Made by a program: the position numbers and the translations under genes. A DNA stretch of 64,000 bases from Parastagonospora avenae f. sp. tritici 18332-5 (lineage: Eukaryota; Ascomycota; Dothideomycetes; Pleosporales; Phaeosphaeriaceae), in contig JAFJTR010000094.1 of NCBI GenBank assembly GCA_022559985.1, positions 47,586-111,585 of the forward strand. Direction: 5' to 3'. Below are positions 34,134-45,146 of this stretch, piece by piece (within the stretch, counting starts at the first letter, position 1; each line of letters opens with the position of its first letter). Under the pieces are notes generated by a model. That model worked only from the letters and a program-made list of their open reading frames with translations, had not been told where the DNA came from and made no database searches.

Positions 34134-35468
34134 ATGACTGAACGCCTCAAGTCTATCGTTTCGCAAATTACCCCCTCAACCAGCGCGTTGTCGGCCATGT
34201 GAGTACCCGCCACCTGCATTTGTACAACATTGCTTCCACCTCAATGCACATGGGACGAATGCTGATAGTTGTCACGCAGCACCACCAAGAACCCCGATGA
34301 TGTTGTCATCACCCTTGCGCTCCGCACACCTCTCACAAAGGCACACAAGGGTGGCTTCAAGGACACTACGCTTGATGCCCTCCTCGTCAAGACCTTGAAG
34401 GCTGTTGTACAAAAAGCGAACCTCGACCCTGCGGTCGTAGAAGACATTTGCCTTGGAAACGTCAGCGATGCCAAGGCCGCATACTACGTCCGCGCCGCTA
34501 TGTTGGCTGCCGGTTTCCCCAACACCACATCCGGTTCATCCCTGAACCGATTCTGCTCATCAGGATTGAAGGCCGTGCAGGACATTGCCAACCAGATTTC
34601 CGTTGGCAGCATCGAGGTCGGTCTGGCCTTGGGTGCCGAGAGCATGACACAGGGCGGCGACCGTCTCGAGAGGCCGTTCGTTGACGAAATTCTGGAAAAC
34701 CAGGAGGGCAGAGACTGCATGCAGCCTATGGGCCAGACATCAGAGAACGTCGGAAAGGACTTCAACATTTCGCGCGAGAAGCAGGACAGGTTCGCCGCAG
34801 AGTCCTACCGAAGAGCCGAGGTCGCCCAGAAGGCTGGCTGGTTCGACGACGAGATCGCGCCCATCAAGGCCACCGTCAAGGACCCCAAGACCGGCGAGTC
34901 CAAGGAGGTCACCCTGACCCGCGACGAGGGCATCCGTGCCGGAACCACATTCGAGAGCCTCCAGAAGCTCAAGCCTGCCTTCCTCCCCCACGGCGACAGG
35001 TCACACGCCGGCAACTCATCGCAATTAACCGACGGCTGTGCCGCCGTCCTGCTGATGAAGCGCTCAACCGCCGAGAAGCTCGGCCAGCCCATCCTCGCCA
35101 AGTACGTCGGCGCCACCGTCGCCGGCCTTGCTCCCCGCATCATGGGTATCGGCCCCTCCGTCGCCATCCCCAAGCTGCTCACCAAGTTCGGCCTGACCAT
35201 TGACGACATCGACCTTATCGAGATCAACGAGGCTTTCGCATCCATGGCTGTCTACTGCCTAGAGACTCTCAAGATCGACCACAACAAGCTCAACGTCAGG
35301 GGTGGTGCGATTGCGCTTGGCCACCCGCTTGGATGCACGGGTGCGCGCCAGATTGTCACTGGTTTGAGCGAGTGCAGGAGGCAGAAGAAGAAGGTTCTGC
35401 TTACGAGTATGTGCATTGGCACGGGTATGGGTATGGCTGGTCTGTTTGTCAATGAGCAGAATGTTTAA
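34134..35468 (+). CDS. POT1: Peroxisomal 3-ketoacyl-CoA thiolase
   Basis: Two exons, 34134-34198 and 34280-35468 (81-nt intron, donor GTGAGT, acceptor CGCAG), giving 417 aa, the usual length. Exon 1 encodes MTERLKSIVSQITPS; RLKSIVSQI fits the PTS2 pattern (R/K)(L/V/I)x5(H/Q)(L/A/I), so Pex7-dependent import into peroxisomes is expected. Thiolase signatures are all present: nucleophile Cys about 114 in NRFCSSGLKAVQ, NEAFASMAVYCLE, GGAIALGHPLGCTGARQ with the catalytic His, and CIGTGMGMAGLF with the second Cys. It catalyses the last step of beta-oxidation, cleaving 3-ketoacyl-CoA with CoA to acetyl-CoA and a shortened acyl-CoA. The gene appears intact and has G/C-ending codon bias typical of a well-expressed gene. 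Confidence 0.96.
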
Positions 35469-35566
35469 ATTAGTTGTAGTTTAATCTTCGGGTTGTACAT
35501 GTTTGAATACATCCATATCAGACTTGCATCGGTGCGCCTTTGACGCTTTCTTCTCTACATCATTGA

Positions 35567-35963
35567 CTACAACCTATTCCATGGGGAGAAGCCAGATGAA
35601 CGGGTGTATGTCGGCAGTGTAGAGCGCTCGAAGGTGTTGAGGGTGTACGGCCACACACTGTAGCAGTCGTGCAGATACTCGCAGGCGAGCGTCGAGGTGA
35701 GGAGCTGCGTGAGCGGATGCGCGATGCCGGCGTCGACGTACTGGAACTTGCGCGGCTGCCGGCCACGGAGGACTGAGAGGTTGACGTAGATTTTTCCGAT
35801 GGAAAAGGGGGGAAGGTCATGACGAGGTTGAGCAACTCGCTGGGTAGGCGGAGCAGGGATGAGTTCTGCTTGTTCCATGCGGAGCTGGGGAGAGTTAGAT
35901 GGTTGCTGGCAGAAGGGGGTGTGGGACGTACAGTATCAGGGCGGTGCTTGGGGTCAATGACAT
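35567..35963 (-). pseudogene. 2EXR-type protein, frameshifted (cluster member 1)
   Basis: Start at 35963 (MSLTPSTALIL), 47-nt intron 35931-35885 (GTACGT donor, CCCCAG acceptor) in phase 2, then SAWNKQNSSLLRLPSELLNL with the LPSELL motif. At the C/T homopolymers around 35810-35820 the reading must shift by one to continue as IGKIYVNLSVLRGRQPRKFQ, then CEYLHDCYSVWPYTLNTFE, which matches its neighbour at 36.9-37.5 kb (IGIIYVDL, LPYTFNTLE). The C-terminal half is missing. A degraded copy, or a homopolymer sequencing error plus truncation. Confidence 0.55.
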
Positions 35964-36851
35964 GCTGAGGATTGGTGTGGGCTGAGGATTGTTGTGAGAG
36001 TCTTTGTCTGCGTGGGGGTTCGTGCGTGTGTCTGGGCAGTTTGCTTGTCGTATGCGGTCTGAGTGGTTCTTGTCGTATGGAAAAGTCTGATGGTTTGCTT
36101 ACAATAGAGACCAGCGTGCGGGCTTTTAGTAGAGAATCGCCACACTAGTTCGACAGTGCTTGCGGGACGCGTGTAGAAAGGCTGCGTTCACGGCGCAGCC
36201 TGCAGGTATTTTTTTTCCCCTAGACAGCACCGTGCAGCTGTAGGGTCGGAAACGCTGCAGCATTGCACCACCACGGCAGATCACCATGGGAAAGTATGAA
36301 GATATGGAAACGCTCTGCGTTTCGGTAGGACTACTGATGTAGCTTCATATACCAGTCCTCATAAGGTTGGAAAATATGCGTGACACGCTGAAGTACGCTT
36401 GTGATTCTAACAATTCATCTGCATATGAGTTCATGACATGGAACAACTGATATCTGTTAAAGGTGCTACGCGTTGCGCTCTATTCCAGATTCCCAAGTAA
36501 CTGCAAGCAGCTGCACGCAGCAGTGGCGGCAGTTCCGCGTTTCCCAATCCATATCTGCAACAACCATGTCTTTTGAGTGTGCTCGGGCCCCACCTCTTCG
36601 TGTCTCTTTTTTCGCAACAGATGCATGTCCCACGACAAAAAATCTGGCCTGAACCGCCATGTAGGATGGGACAAGCGAAGTGCACTAGGCTAGATTATCC
36701 TATCTCCCTTTGTGCCTCTAGTTCATCTTGTGCAGTTTTTTGAGTGATTCTTGATAGTGCAGCGCCGTGTGATATTTGATCCTGGAGGAAGACGTCAGCT
36801 TAGAACCACCTCATGAGAACGGCTTGCATACCTGCTTGCGGTCGCGCATGG
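35964..36851. other. Intergenic within the 2EXR cluster
   Basis: About 890 bases. Three overlapping minus-strand frames at 36431-36685 have no motif. Nothing supported. Confidence 0.4.
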
Positions 36852-37531
36852 CTAGATTATGAAATGACGCCGTCGACACATAATAGCGTCTTCGACATTA
36901 CCGGGCAATACTACCTCGAGCTCGACTTTTCCCCCATACGAGGCGTACATGAGCATGAGTTGTTTGAACCGCTTGAGGTCGTCGTCATCGAAGTCTACCC
37001 CTGGAACAGAGATCAAGATGATCTTCTTAAGCTCATAGAACGCCGCTATATCCTTGAACTTCTCTGGCCAGTGACTGATAATCGACGCAATGTTACTCTC
37101 CACCTTCATGTGCCAGATAACTGTGCGTACATGCTCGGGCATAATCATGGACAGCTCATGGATGTCCTCGGTGTATACTTCCAAGGTATTGAAGGTGTAG
37201 GGGAGAATCTTGGCTTCAGCGTATAGCTCGCGACAGATCGGTAGTACTGCGAGCAAGTCTGATAGTGATGCTGCAGTGCCGTTAGAGGTGAAGTAGGCGA
37301 ATCGAATGTTCTTTCGGTCGGGTGAGCGCGTCAGGTCCACGTAGATGATGCCGATGTCGAAAATCTCCTTGAAGATCATGGCTCGTAGCTCGGCGGGGAG
37401 CTCGAGTAGTCGCGAGTCCGTGGTAGCGATGCGGTTGCTTTACAAAGTCAGTGTGCTGTGTCGCATGTAGAGTGGGATACTTACGGCTCGGACACAAGCT
37501 GATGGTCGGCAGCTCTCTTGACTAATTTCAT
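36852..37531 (-). CDS. 2EXR-type protein (cluster member 2)
   Basis: Two exons, 37531-37485 and 37437-36852, with a 47-nt intron (donor GTAAGT, branch CACTGAC, acceptor GTAAAG), giving 210 aa. Exon 1 is MKLVKRAADHQLVSE; exon 2 opens with TTDSRLLELPAELRAMIFKE, the LPxELR motif that defines the N-terminus of the fungal 2EXR domain. Next come IGIIYVDL, ICRELYAEAKILPYTFNTLE (the conserved RELYxE...NTF segment) and a C-terminal leucine-rich alpha/beta part. These short proteins are much expanded in ascomycetes and have no established biochemical role. No stop or frame problem is seen. Confidence 0.75.
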
Positions 37532-38162
37532 TCTTTTTATGGGTAAAGAGACCAGCGACGGTTCCTTGGCGCAAGAAACGAAAGCGACTGCAGTTGGTCG
37601 TCGAAGTTTTGAGGACGGTCGTGGCTCGGTGGTCAAAGAGAGTTTGGCTCTGGGACAGCGCGCGCTTTTCGAGTTGCTGCGAGGAAAATCAGACGCGGGC
37701 GCGTCGTTCGATGTTCGTGCCCGTTTGTTCTTGGTTGGAGAGGCAACTTTGGCTATCCTTATGCTTCCCCGCCGTCCTAGCTAGTCAGTGCCAGGACAAC
37801 ACCGTAACAAGATCTTACGTGATTGATCCATATAGTTGTTATGATATCATCTCATCCACGGTTCTTATGGCCAACTGAAGAGCGGCAGCCGTTATTTGAG
37901 AGAACAATTTGATACGACAAACTTCGACATAATCATTGCGCCCACAAACAGGATGTACGCCGGACAGTCAATTATACATGGCTGCTTGCACGGTAAACGG
38001 TGGAGCTGTACCTACGTCCTTGACTAATTGTATCCATCTCCCTGATGTCTCTAGCACTACGCAAACAAGTTGGCAGCAGTGAAGTCTATCAGGAAGTCGT
38101 GAGTCCACAACAAGATGTGGGTGTGAGAGAGGCGGAGCAGTTCCCGTAAAGATTCATCTCGA
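37532..38162. other. Intergenic within the 2EXR cluster
   Basis: About 630 bases. It holds the promoter of member 2 and the 3' flank of member 3. A plus-strand frame at 37518-37784 has no motif. Confidence 0.4.
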
Positions 38163-38840
38163 TCAGTTGCCAGTCACTTCGACCTGGCTACCGCCATGCC
38201 CGCGGATCCTCGCCTTGATCACGGCCAGGGTGGCGGCGGGGTTGGGTTTGCAAGTCATGCCAGAGTATGACACATCTACGACCTTCAACCTGAAAAGACG
38301 ATTCAAGGCGACGTACCACTCCGGAAGCCCAGCAGGGTCGATTCCATCGGGCAAAGGCGAGACGATGAGAAGCATCTTCATGAGCCATTTTCGACCAACT
38401 TCCGGGAGTAGTGGGACCAGGAGATGGAGCTCGGGAAGGCGGAAGCAGAAGGTGTTTGTCGAGAAGGAAAGACAAACTGTCTTGGAGCGCAGTTGACGCA
38501 AAGTACGCGTGAGGGGCGTGAGGACTCCGAATATGTGGCGGTAGTCTTCGAGGAAGGTCCTGTGAAACGCGCCCGCTCCTGGCCGAGATGGTGGTTGTCG
38601 GTAGGTGAGCTTCGTGGGGGCCACCCCAAAAGCAGTTTCCATATTAATCCTGTGGCTTTCGATGACGTCGGCGAAGATCGCTACGCGGACCTCAGCGGCA
38701 AGGTTGAGCAGAGGGAAGACGGTCTGGTTGACATTTGCCCTGTCGCGGTGGTCAGTGTTTGGCTCCCTTTATTGATTGAGAGCTTCTTACATGTCCTCGG
38801 CCTCTTCCTGAGTCAAGCTAGGGGTGGCGCTTGTATCCAT
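38163..38840 (-). CDS. 2EXR-type protein (cluster member 3)
   Basis: Two exons, 38840-38791 and 38739-38163, with a 51-nt intron (donor GTAAGA, acceptor GCGACAG), phase 2, 208 aa. It begins MDTSATPSLTQEEAEDMAN and continues VFPLLNLAAEVRVAIFADVI, a diverged form of the LPxELRxxIF motif. The middle (LTRTLRQLRSKTVCLSFSTN, TFCF) corresponds to the NTF block, and FLEDYRHIFGVLTPLTRTLR is the following helix. Function unknown. The gene structure is the same as that of member 2, which supports common descent by local duplication. Confidence 0.7.
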
Positions 38841-39147
38841 AGTAATGCACTCCGTCGTCATACTTTTGGCGTGTCAGGGCACTGAAGGGCAGAAATTGTG
38901 CTCGGGGCGAGAATGTGTGAACGAGAGTTCGACTTTGATCAGTGTTCAGGCAAGGCAGCGGGCGGCAATTATAACCGCAATTCTGCGCTCGCTAAATCTT
39001 CCAGAAGGAACTAATGCTATTGTGCAAGGTGTAAGCACTGGCTAGCGGGAGATTTCCTGTACAAAGTCGATCTGGCTCACAATCTGCTTCAAATCACGCT
39101 ACCGTGCTAGCATCTCACTGCTAAAATACACCATCAAGCAAAACAAA

Positions 39148-39891
39148 ATGACGTACCATCTGGAGTTCACCGCCTTCGCGCCAGGCTTTGCCAACAAGAG
39201 ACGCAAGCTGGCACCCCAGCCTCACATCGCCGCAGCCGCCTCGTGGGCCCCCCCCCCCCAAGAACATTGCCCGTTCCTTTCGCTCCCGGGAGAAATCCGC
39301 AATTGCATCTACGAGTACGCTTTCCGCGTAGACCATATCCAGGGCAAATAGTATGATGGCTCCGTGGTGGGCAAGACCAACAACGAGTACAAAACCATGG
39401 CAAGCAAATATACCATGGTTTTCGAGACTCGCGACCCCAACAACTGACGTAGCGTGCCTCAACAGCTCTCTGTGCTCCTCTTCCTCCCACAGACCTGCCG
39501 CCAGATCTACGTAGAGACCAAGGGCATGCCATTCTCTGAGAACTTCTTCGACGTCGGGCTACACGCCATCCAGCACTTTCTTGCCGTCGTGCCACGACCT
39601 ATCCTCGATAGCGTCACCGTTAACAGTCTTTGGAAGAGCCTCGGCCGCATGATGGATCAGGTGGACGATATGTATCTTGCATCACATGACGATGAGAACC
39701 ATCCCAGTGTGTGGAGAACTTTCCTACGTCTACTGGGGGATTTGCCGTCCCTGAAAAGGGTCATCTTTAACGTGCGTGGCAGGGTGGAGGAGCTAAAGCT
39801 GGGGGTCCATTGGGAGCAGAGGCTGAAGGTATATGTGGAGGACATAGTTGAGCACTGTGCAGATCTGAAGGTAGAGGTGGAGTTGGTATGA
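39148..39891 (+). pseudogene. 2EXR-type protein with two in-frame stops (cluster member 4)
   Basis: One frame of 248 codons, from MTYHLEFTAFAPGFANKRRK through the motif CPFLSLPGEIRNCIYEYAFR to LKVEVELV. It is interrupted by TAG at 39349-39351 (after HIQGK) and TGA at 39445-39447 (after ETRDPNN). The reading on both sides is coherent: LLFLPQTCRQIYVETKGMPF is the conserved CRQIYxE block. Both stops are one C-to-T change from a sense codon (CAG, CGA). A poly-C run (39246-39258) encodes Pro within the frame and does not shift it. Most likely inactivated recently. Confidence 0.7.
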
Positions 39892-40267
39892 GCATGTAGC
39901 GGCGAATGCTTGGGGATGAGGCACACCTGGCCATGTGTGGCAGCGCGCGCTGTTCTCCCATACAAACATAGTAGAAATGAAACAATCACCTTACCACCAA
40001 TGAGAACTCAAGGAAATCGGGCGCTGTTTCGTGGAGACCCGTCGCGCTAGTACAGTTGCTCTAACGTCGTTCACTTCAAGTCTGCGTAGGGAACTTGCCT
40101 GTGAAACACGAACAACACGCACCCATCATCATCAACTTTCTCAAAAAGCCCAATACACAGCCTGGGTCGACGTATATCATGAATTACGTTGCCACATTGC
40201 TCGCGTTGTATGCCGCGGCGGTCCATGTCCAGCGTGGATGTGTACTAATTCCTAGGGCAGCAACACC

Positions 40268-40908
40268 ATGGACTCTCCAACCTCCCGGCTTATGCGGCTT
40301 CCAAAGGGCGTTCGTAAACAGATCCTCGCAGATGCCCTCCGCAGCAAGTATATCAGCTATCATAATCGCGAAAATCCAAAGTCCGCCGAGAAAAAAGGCC
40401 CTCACGCCACGTAACATTTTGACTGGGTGGCACAGTACAGATGTGTTCAACCACCATTCCGCATCTATTATCACGGACCAGACACGAAGGTTTCCGTTGG
40501 TTGTTAAGCCTCGTGTCGCTATCGCTCGTCTCTCGCCAGCTTCGCGAGGAGACAAGACTGCTCATGTGGGAGGTCAATGTCTTCCACGTAAGTCCTTTAT
40601 TGCATTGCATGATTATATTAAAGCATCGCTGACGCTCTCCTACCCTGAAGGTATCCTTAGATCAGCTCCCCCACTTCGTCGACATTCTCCCTCGTGAGGT
40701 CATCGGCTGTATCAAGCACATCGGCATTCTGAACAACGCTCACCTCATGGAGCACATCGAGAAACTCACCGCTCTAAAGAAGCTTTCTGCCCTCATAGAC
40801 ATCATATTGGTGAATATGGGTGGCGTGAAGACAAAGCACGGTCTTGAATTGGTTGTGCGTGTGATCAATGAATTCGCGGGCAAGGAGTACAGCATAATTG
40901 GAGTCTGA
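40268..40908 (+). CDS. 2EXR-type protein (cluster member 5)
   Basis: Three exons, 40268-40410, 40509-40587 and 40651-40908, giving 159 aa with all phases matching. Start MDSPTSRLMRLPKGVRKQIL carries the LPxxVRxxI motif. Exon 2 contains LVSLSLVSRQLREETRLLMW (the CRQLRxE block) and exon 3 VSLDQLPHFVDILPREVIGC. The first intron uses GTAACA and TGTTAAG, weaker than usual; without it the frame hits TAA at once. It is shorter than the other members at both ends. If the first intron is wrong, the locus would be a pseudogene. Confidence 0.55.
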
Positions 40909-41157
40909 GACCATCGTAGATGTTGCCAATGAGTAGGAATAACGAGCGCACGCATGTCATCAAAAGCGGTAGATCACACTAAAGTTCCAGTCCATGACTG
41001 AACGCTGCAAATTAGGTCGCACTTGATTGCTGCAAACTCCCGCTAGCCGGATAGTCCCGCAACAATTTACTCCTCTTCCTAGCCAACAATTAACTCATTG
41101 TGCACCACTCGTCTTGGGATAACAACACAAGACAGATCAAGGAACATTCTTGTAATC

Positions 41158-41561
41158 ATGTCCACAGACACCATGTCATTGCGAACAAAGTGCCGTTGTT
41201 CTATTTTTCACACCAACTTAAAAATAGCACCGAGCGCTACTGCACCTCTTTTCTGCTCCTACGCCTGCCTCGCGAGCTCAGCGACAAGATCTACGGATAC
41301 GCACACTACGCCAGCTTCCTCTCCAAGGAGGAGCGTCCGCCACTGAAGATGTACTGCAGGCGAAAATTCCGCTACCTCATGCCCAACGTCCTCGCACTCA
41401 GTCAGGCATGCCGACAGCTACGCCACGAAGCGGATCTACCCTCACTAACATTCAGTGTCTTTGAGGAGGAGGAAAGGATATTTTCCAACGCGATAGTGAT
41501 GCTTCCCCGCCAGCAGGGGGTCACTTCGGTGAATTGGGTCAAGAGGTTCCCTAGAAAGTAG
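41158..41561 (+). CDS. 2EXR-type protein, short (cluster member 6)
   Basis: Inferred exons 41158-41189 and 41228-41561, giving 121 aa. The 38-nt intron is very short (donor GTGCCG, branch-like CCAACTT, acceptor AAATAG), but its position and phase 2 are those of the other cluster members. The protein reads MSTDTMSLRTN, then CTSFLLLRLPRELSDKIYGY (motif LPRELSDKIY) and VLALSQACRQLRHEADLP. An unspliced reading from 41100 is also open. The C-terminal half seen in members 2 and 7 is lacking, so this may be truncated. Confidence 0.55.
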
Positions 41562-41804
41562 CGAGCTAGACAGGACGTTTACTCTAAGGGCGGCTCATCA
41601 GATAGCATCTAAAGCTGGCAGTGGGAAGGACTCCGGCTTTCCGGAAAGTAGCCTAGTGTGCTCTTGGTCAAAATGACTTGTGCCCCGACTCCAGTCCTTT
41701 TCTCTTGCATTCACCCTACAAGGATACTTGATCAAACTCGCACACAAGAGAGTCACCCCACCCCGCACTCCTTTTCTTAAACGGCCTTTCCCACAAAGCC
41801 TGCC

Positions 41805-42475
41805 ATGGAATCCATGTATGTTCAAATCGACAATCGTGATATTATGTTTGATCCTGACTGCAATACACCACCGAGCTCAACCGCCGCAGGTCGCCTCTCC
41901 TCCGCTTGCCCGGCGAGATCCGCAATCACATTTTTGGCTATCTCTTGGGCAGCACCTACCTCATCAGAATAGACAAAACAACACTCACCAGATATGGTGG
42001 ATGGCGTTGGCGCGGCTTTGAAATTTACCTCTCCGAAGTTGTCGCCATAACGATGGTCTGCCGACAACTCCGCAAAGAAACGCAACGTCGGCTGTTCCAA
42101 AACAACAAGCTCTTGACGAGGCGCTCTAGCGACGCTCTAGCAACAATGCCGGTGAACATAAGCGCTCTCATCACAGGACTGAGCGTTGATCTTGAATCGT
42201 GCTTTGCTATTCTGGGGCACGCCGAGGAAAGCTATTGGAATGAGTGGGCTGAACTGGAGCGATTGCCGAAACTGGGAAAGGTGGTGGTAGTTTGGCGCTT
42301 GGGTAATTGTGAGCGACCCTTGGTGCGCATTACGGTTATGAGACGAAGGGAGGCGAATCATAAGGACCATATGGGCGAACCTGGCGCTCTTCCGACGTCT
42401 GGCTGGGACACTGGGGAAGAGAATTTTGGTGATGAGGACTCTCACTGGGTCGAACTTGTCCGGACGCGTTTCTAA
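41805..42475 (+). CDS. 2EXR-type protein (cluster member 7)
   Basis: Exon 1 is only 11 nt (41805-41815), then a 74-nt intron 41816-41889 (donor GTATGT, branch CTGAC, acceptor CCGCAG), then exon 2 41890-42475, giving 198 aa. The product starts MESMSPLLRLPGEIRNHIFG, a perfect LPxEIRNxI motif. Then come VVAITMVCRQLRKETQRRLF (CRQLRxE block) and NKLL, with an acidic C-terminal region. The phase-2 junction matches members 1, 2, 3 and 6. Function unknown. Confidence 0.75.
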
Positions 42476-43420
42476 CGAGAACGGATGTATGCGCAACAGA
42501 AACTGGAATCTTGTCTTCCGAATACGACCTTGGGAACAAACGACCATTCGCAATAGACTTCTTGATAATTTACAAATCTGAACACAATAAGGTTGAACTT
42601 GAAAGCTAGCGAGAGTCCATCCTCTCATGGGTATTTCACATGGCGATAGCATAAACTATTGGTGCAACACGGACATGAGTCGAGGTTTGATTAGATTTAA
42701 TCTGAATGATTGCCAGGGCAGACTGAAACTTGACTCCAGTATCCTGACGAAATGTAAGCACTGAAAAGAGACACAAGGGCGCTATTTAGCAAGATACCTA
42801 GCCTGATATAACTGACGTGTATAACACAATCAAGCAACCGCCTCCACTGAGCCTGCTACCCGGAGCAAGTCGCGGAATCTAAACAGCGCAGCGGTGTCTG
42901 TGTACTGTGCAACGACCATCTGCTGCACCATGGAAGACAATGGCGGGAAGATGAGGAAGTTGGTACGAATGTACCGCTTCAAATGGCTGAGCCTAGCCTT
43001 GTCATGCCCTCGAGTGACCGCAAGTCTAAAAGCTCAGGTCAGAAAACGAGCACCTTCGCCCTTTGGGAAGTGACTGACACCAGCAGCAAGATCGACGAGG
43101 AAGTAGTACATCATCCCGATGTCTGTGCGGCGATCATGGGGCGTAGCAAGTTGTTATCCATGGCTTACGTCGAGGCGGATCGCCCTTATTATGGTTCAAG
43201 ATAGCTGCGTCTGCAGCTACCACCGACTGCGACACGGCATTCCGGGCCATGAACTGATCAGTTTTTAGACCACGAGAAAAGTTGATGTACTTTGCCATGT
43301 ATACTGACCGCCAGCCATTCTATGCAAGGCGATACCCCATATCGTTCTACTTGAGATGATATGGGAAGAACGTGAGCAGTTCCTCGGCAGAAACCTCAAT
43401 GCCTCCCATCAAGCGGATGT
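42476..43420. other. Gene-free stretch after the 2EXR cluster
   Basis: About 950 bases. A frame at 42983-43204 has no motif. Not supported. Confidence 0.35.
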
Positions 43421-43885
43421 CTACGTAAAATGGCGGCAATACGCTGCACAACGCATGATGTACAGACTTGCCGTTGTTGCAATACAGTTAAAAATCTCAT
43501 GAGTGACTCGTGGCAGCGGTACGCGATACTCATGGGCCTTCTGCTCTACAAATTGATCGGTCAGAATACGCTGTACGCCCCACGGTCGCGTGCTCTCCCG
43601 TGTCAAATTCTTGCGGCGATTTGCTATCAGATCAGCGGCAGACGGCGTAAATCGAGCACTCCCAGTACATGTGTTGACTTTAGCTCCAGTTCCAAAGGTT
43701 TTGGGTACAAAGGCTGCGCTAGAAGCCACATCAAAAGGACCCAATTCCGGGCGACTGGCTTGAGAAGGTATAGCTGCTAAATCTGAAAGCTCCAAGCGAG
43801 TGGCTGAAGCAGGATGGAAATCACCCGAGTACTGTATCGGAAAGACGTCTGGAGTCTTTTCAGGATAATGCTCGTGGTTAGCCAT
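43421..43885 (-). CDS. Small hypothetical protein with FTPSAADL motif
   Basis: 154 codons from MANHEHYPEKTPDVFPIQYS. Ala/Ser/Pro-rich and hydrophilic. The central GSARFTPSAADLIANRRKNL resembles AIFTPTAAEMLRV in the ORF at 44.2-44.4 kb, which suggests that the two are paralogues. No signal peptide or membrane segment. The end may be extended by an intron after QKAHEYRVPLPRVTHE. I do not recognise the family. Confidence 0.4.
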   Translation of the reverse strand: MANHEHYPEKTPDVFPIQYSGDFHPASATRLELSDLAAIPSQASRPELGPFDVASSAAFVPKTFGTGAKVNTCTGSARFTPSAADLIANRRKNLTRESTRPWGVQRILTDQFVEQKAHEYRVPLPRVTHEIFNCIATTASLYIMRCAAYCRHFT

Positions 43886-44187
43886 GGTGAACTATACATG
43901 GAACGGGTTGGCAATGGGCGCAGGGTCCCGAAATAAACCCGATGGGCGGTTTAGCTTGGTGTCGTTCTCCAAATCGACTGCCAAACTATGATGCTGTCCA
44001 AAAGGCACGGGAGTCAGGCTCATGGTCGCCGCAGAGGTCTCCGCTGGAATTGGCTCGTACCACGGACGATTGCCAGCATGTTACGATGGAGTTGGCATAT
44101 CTGGTCGCAATTTCAAGATCGGCTCGAGAGCATACATCTAAAGACTCTCAGCTTGTATGGCAGACATATCGGTGATATCCTCCACGT

Positions 44188-44406
44188 CTAGAGCACACTA
44201 TCTAGCTGACCTGACGTTACTCGCAGCATCTCGGCCGCGGTTGGCGTGAATATGGCATCATGGTCTCCATCTAGAATGAGATAATGACCCGGACCATGAC
44301 CACATGCAGGAGGTGCATCTGGCATGTCTACGTCGGGGTTTTCAGTGAACGCGTTCTTCCATGACATGGATGAGCCCTCACCGTGGTGATGTTCGCGATT
44401 GTTCAT
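44188..44406 (-). CDS. Small hypothetical protein, possible paralogue of the 43.4 kb ORF
   Basis: Starts MNNREHHHGEGSSMSWKNAF. Asp/Pro/His-rich, then DHDAIFTPTAAEMLR followed by GTAACG, a possible splice donor; the reading as written ends soon after. The shared FTPxAAx(2)L pattern is the only link to the neighbour. Could be a partial gene. Confidence 0.3.
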   Translation of the reverse strand: MNNREHHHGEGSSMSWKNAFTENPDVDMPDAPPACGHGPGHYLILDGDHDAIFTPTAAEMLRVTSGQLDSVL

Positions 44407-45146
44407 AGTAGAGTTGTGGATGATCTTGTTTGACCCTCTGCTAGCAAAATGCAGTATAATATACATACATAGGAAAGATCACAGCTTTACATTCACCGTC
44501 GCTATACTTCCAAGACTGTTGCCTTACATGGAAGTCACTGGATTATGTTGGGCGAGAATGATGGCACCGATGTACCCCTGAAAGCGCTTTTATATCATCG
44601 AATAGCCTTTGCTGGTACAACAATACTCAAGAAACCGCAATAGTTTCGGATGAATTCAGGAGCCATTGTGAAGGTGAAGTTGCAATTGTACGGCTAAGCC
44701 ATTAACAATTAGTAGGCAGCCCCACCAGTTGCCTTTGCGTTCTCCAGAACATCACTTTCTACGATACACCTCGGTGTGCTCCATGGCAATTAAAAGCCCG
44801 CACGACTAATATATGTCATGGTAGTATTAGAGGTCCTTCGGACGCACATACTCACGCGCGAGATCGTGCCGTGGCTCATGTGGCTGAACGAGCAAATCTC
44901 AAGGGCGACGGTCTAGCCTTCTGCGATTCGCATACTCAACGCCCATAGTAGTACGCAACCAAGAAAGAGTCCAGAACATGCAGAGGAGATCAGCGACCAG
45001 CTGTGCGACTTCAGATACATTGTGAGTCCGCAGAGTTCACGGTACGCGATGTGCGTCGGCGTGAAGCGGCTAACCAGAAGCCGCATGGAAACAAAGGAGC
45101 AACAGGAAGCTTACACTAGGCGCATGTCTGCCATGTGCTATCCCAC
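44407..45146. other. Gene-free stretch
   Basis: About 740 bases with no supported coding or RNA feature. Confidence 0.4.

Noticed and set aside
40411..40508. Treating member 5 of the 2EXR cluster as a pseudogene with TAA stops
   Set aside because: A 98-nt intron with matching phase removes both stops and joins the two conserved blocks, so an intact gene is preferred, with reservation because the splice sites are weak.
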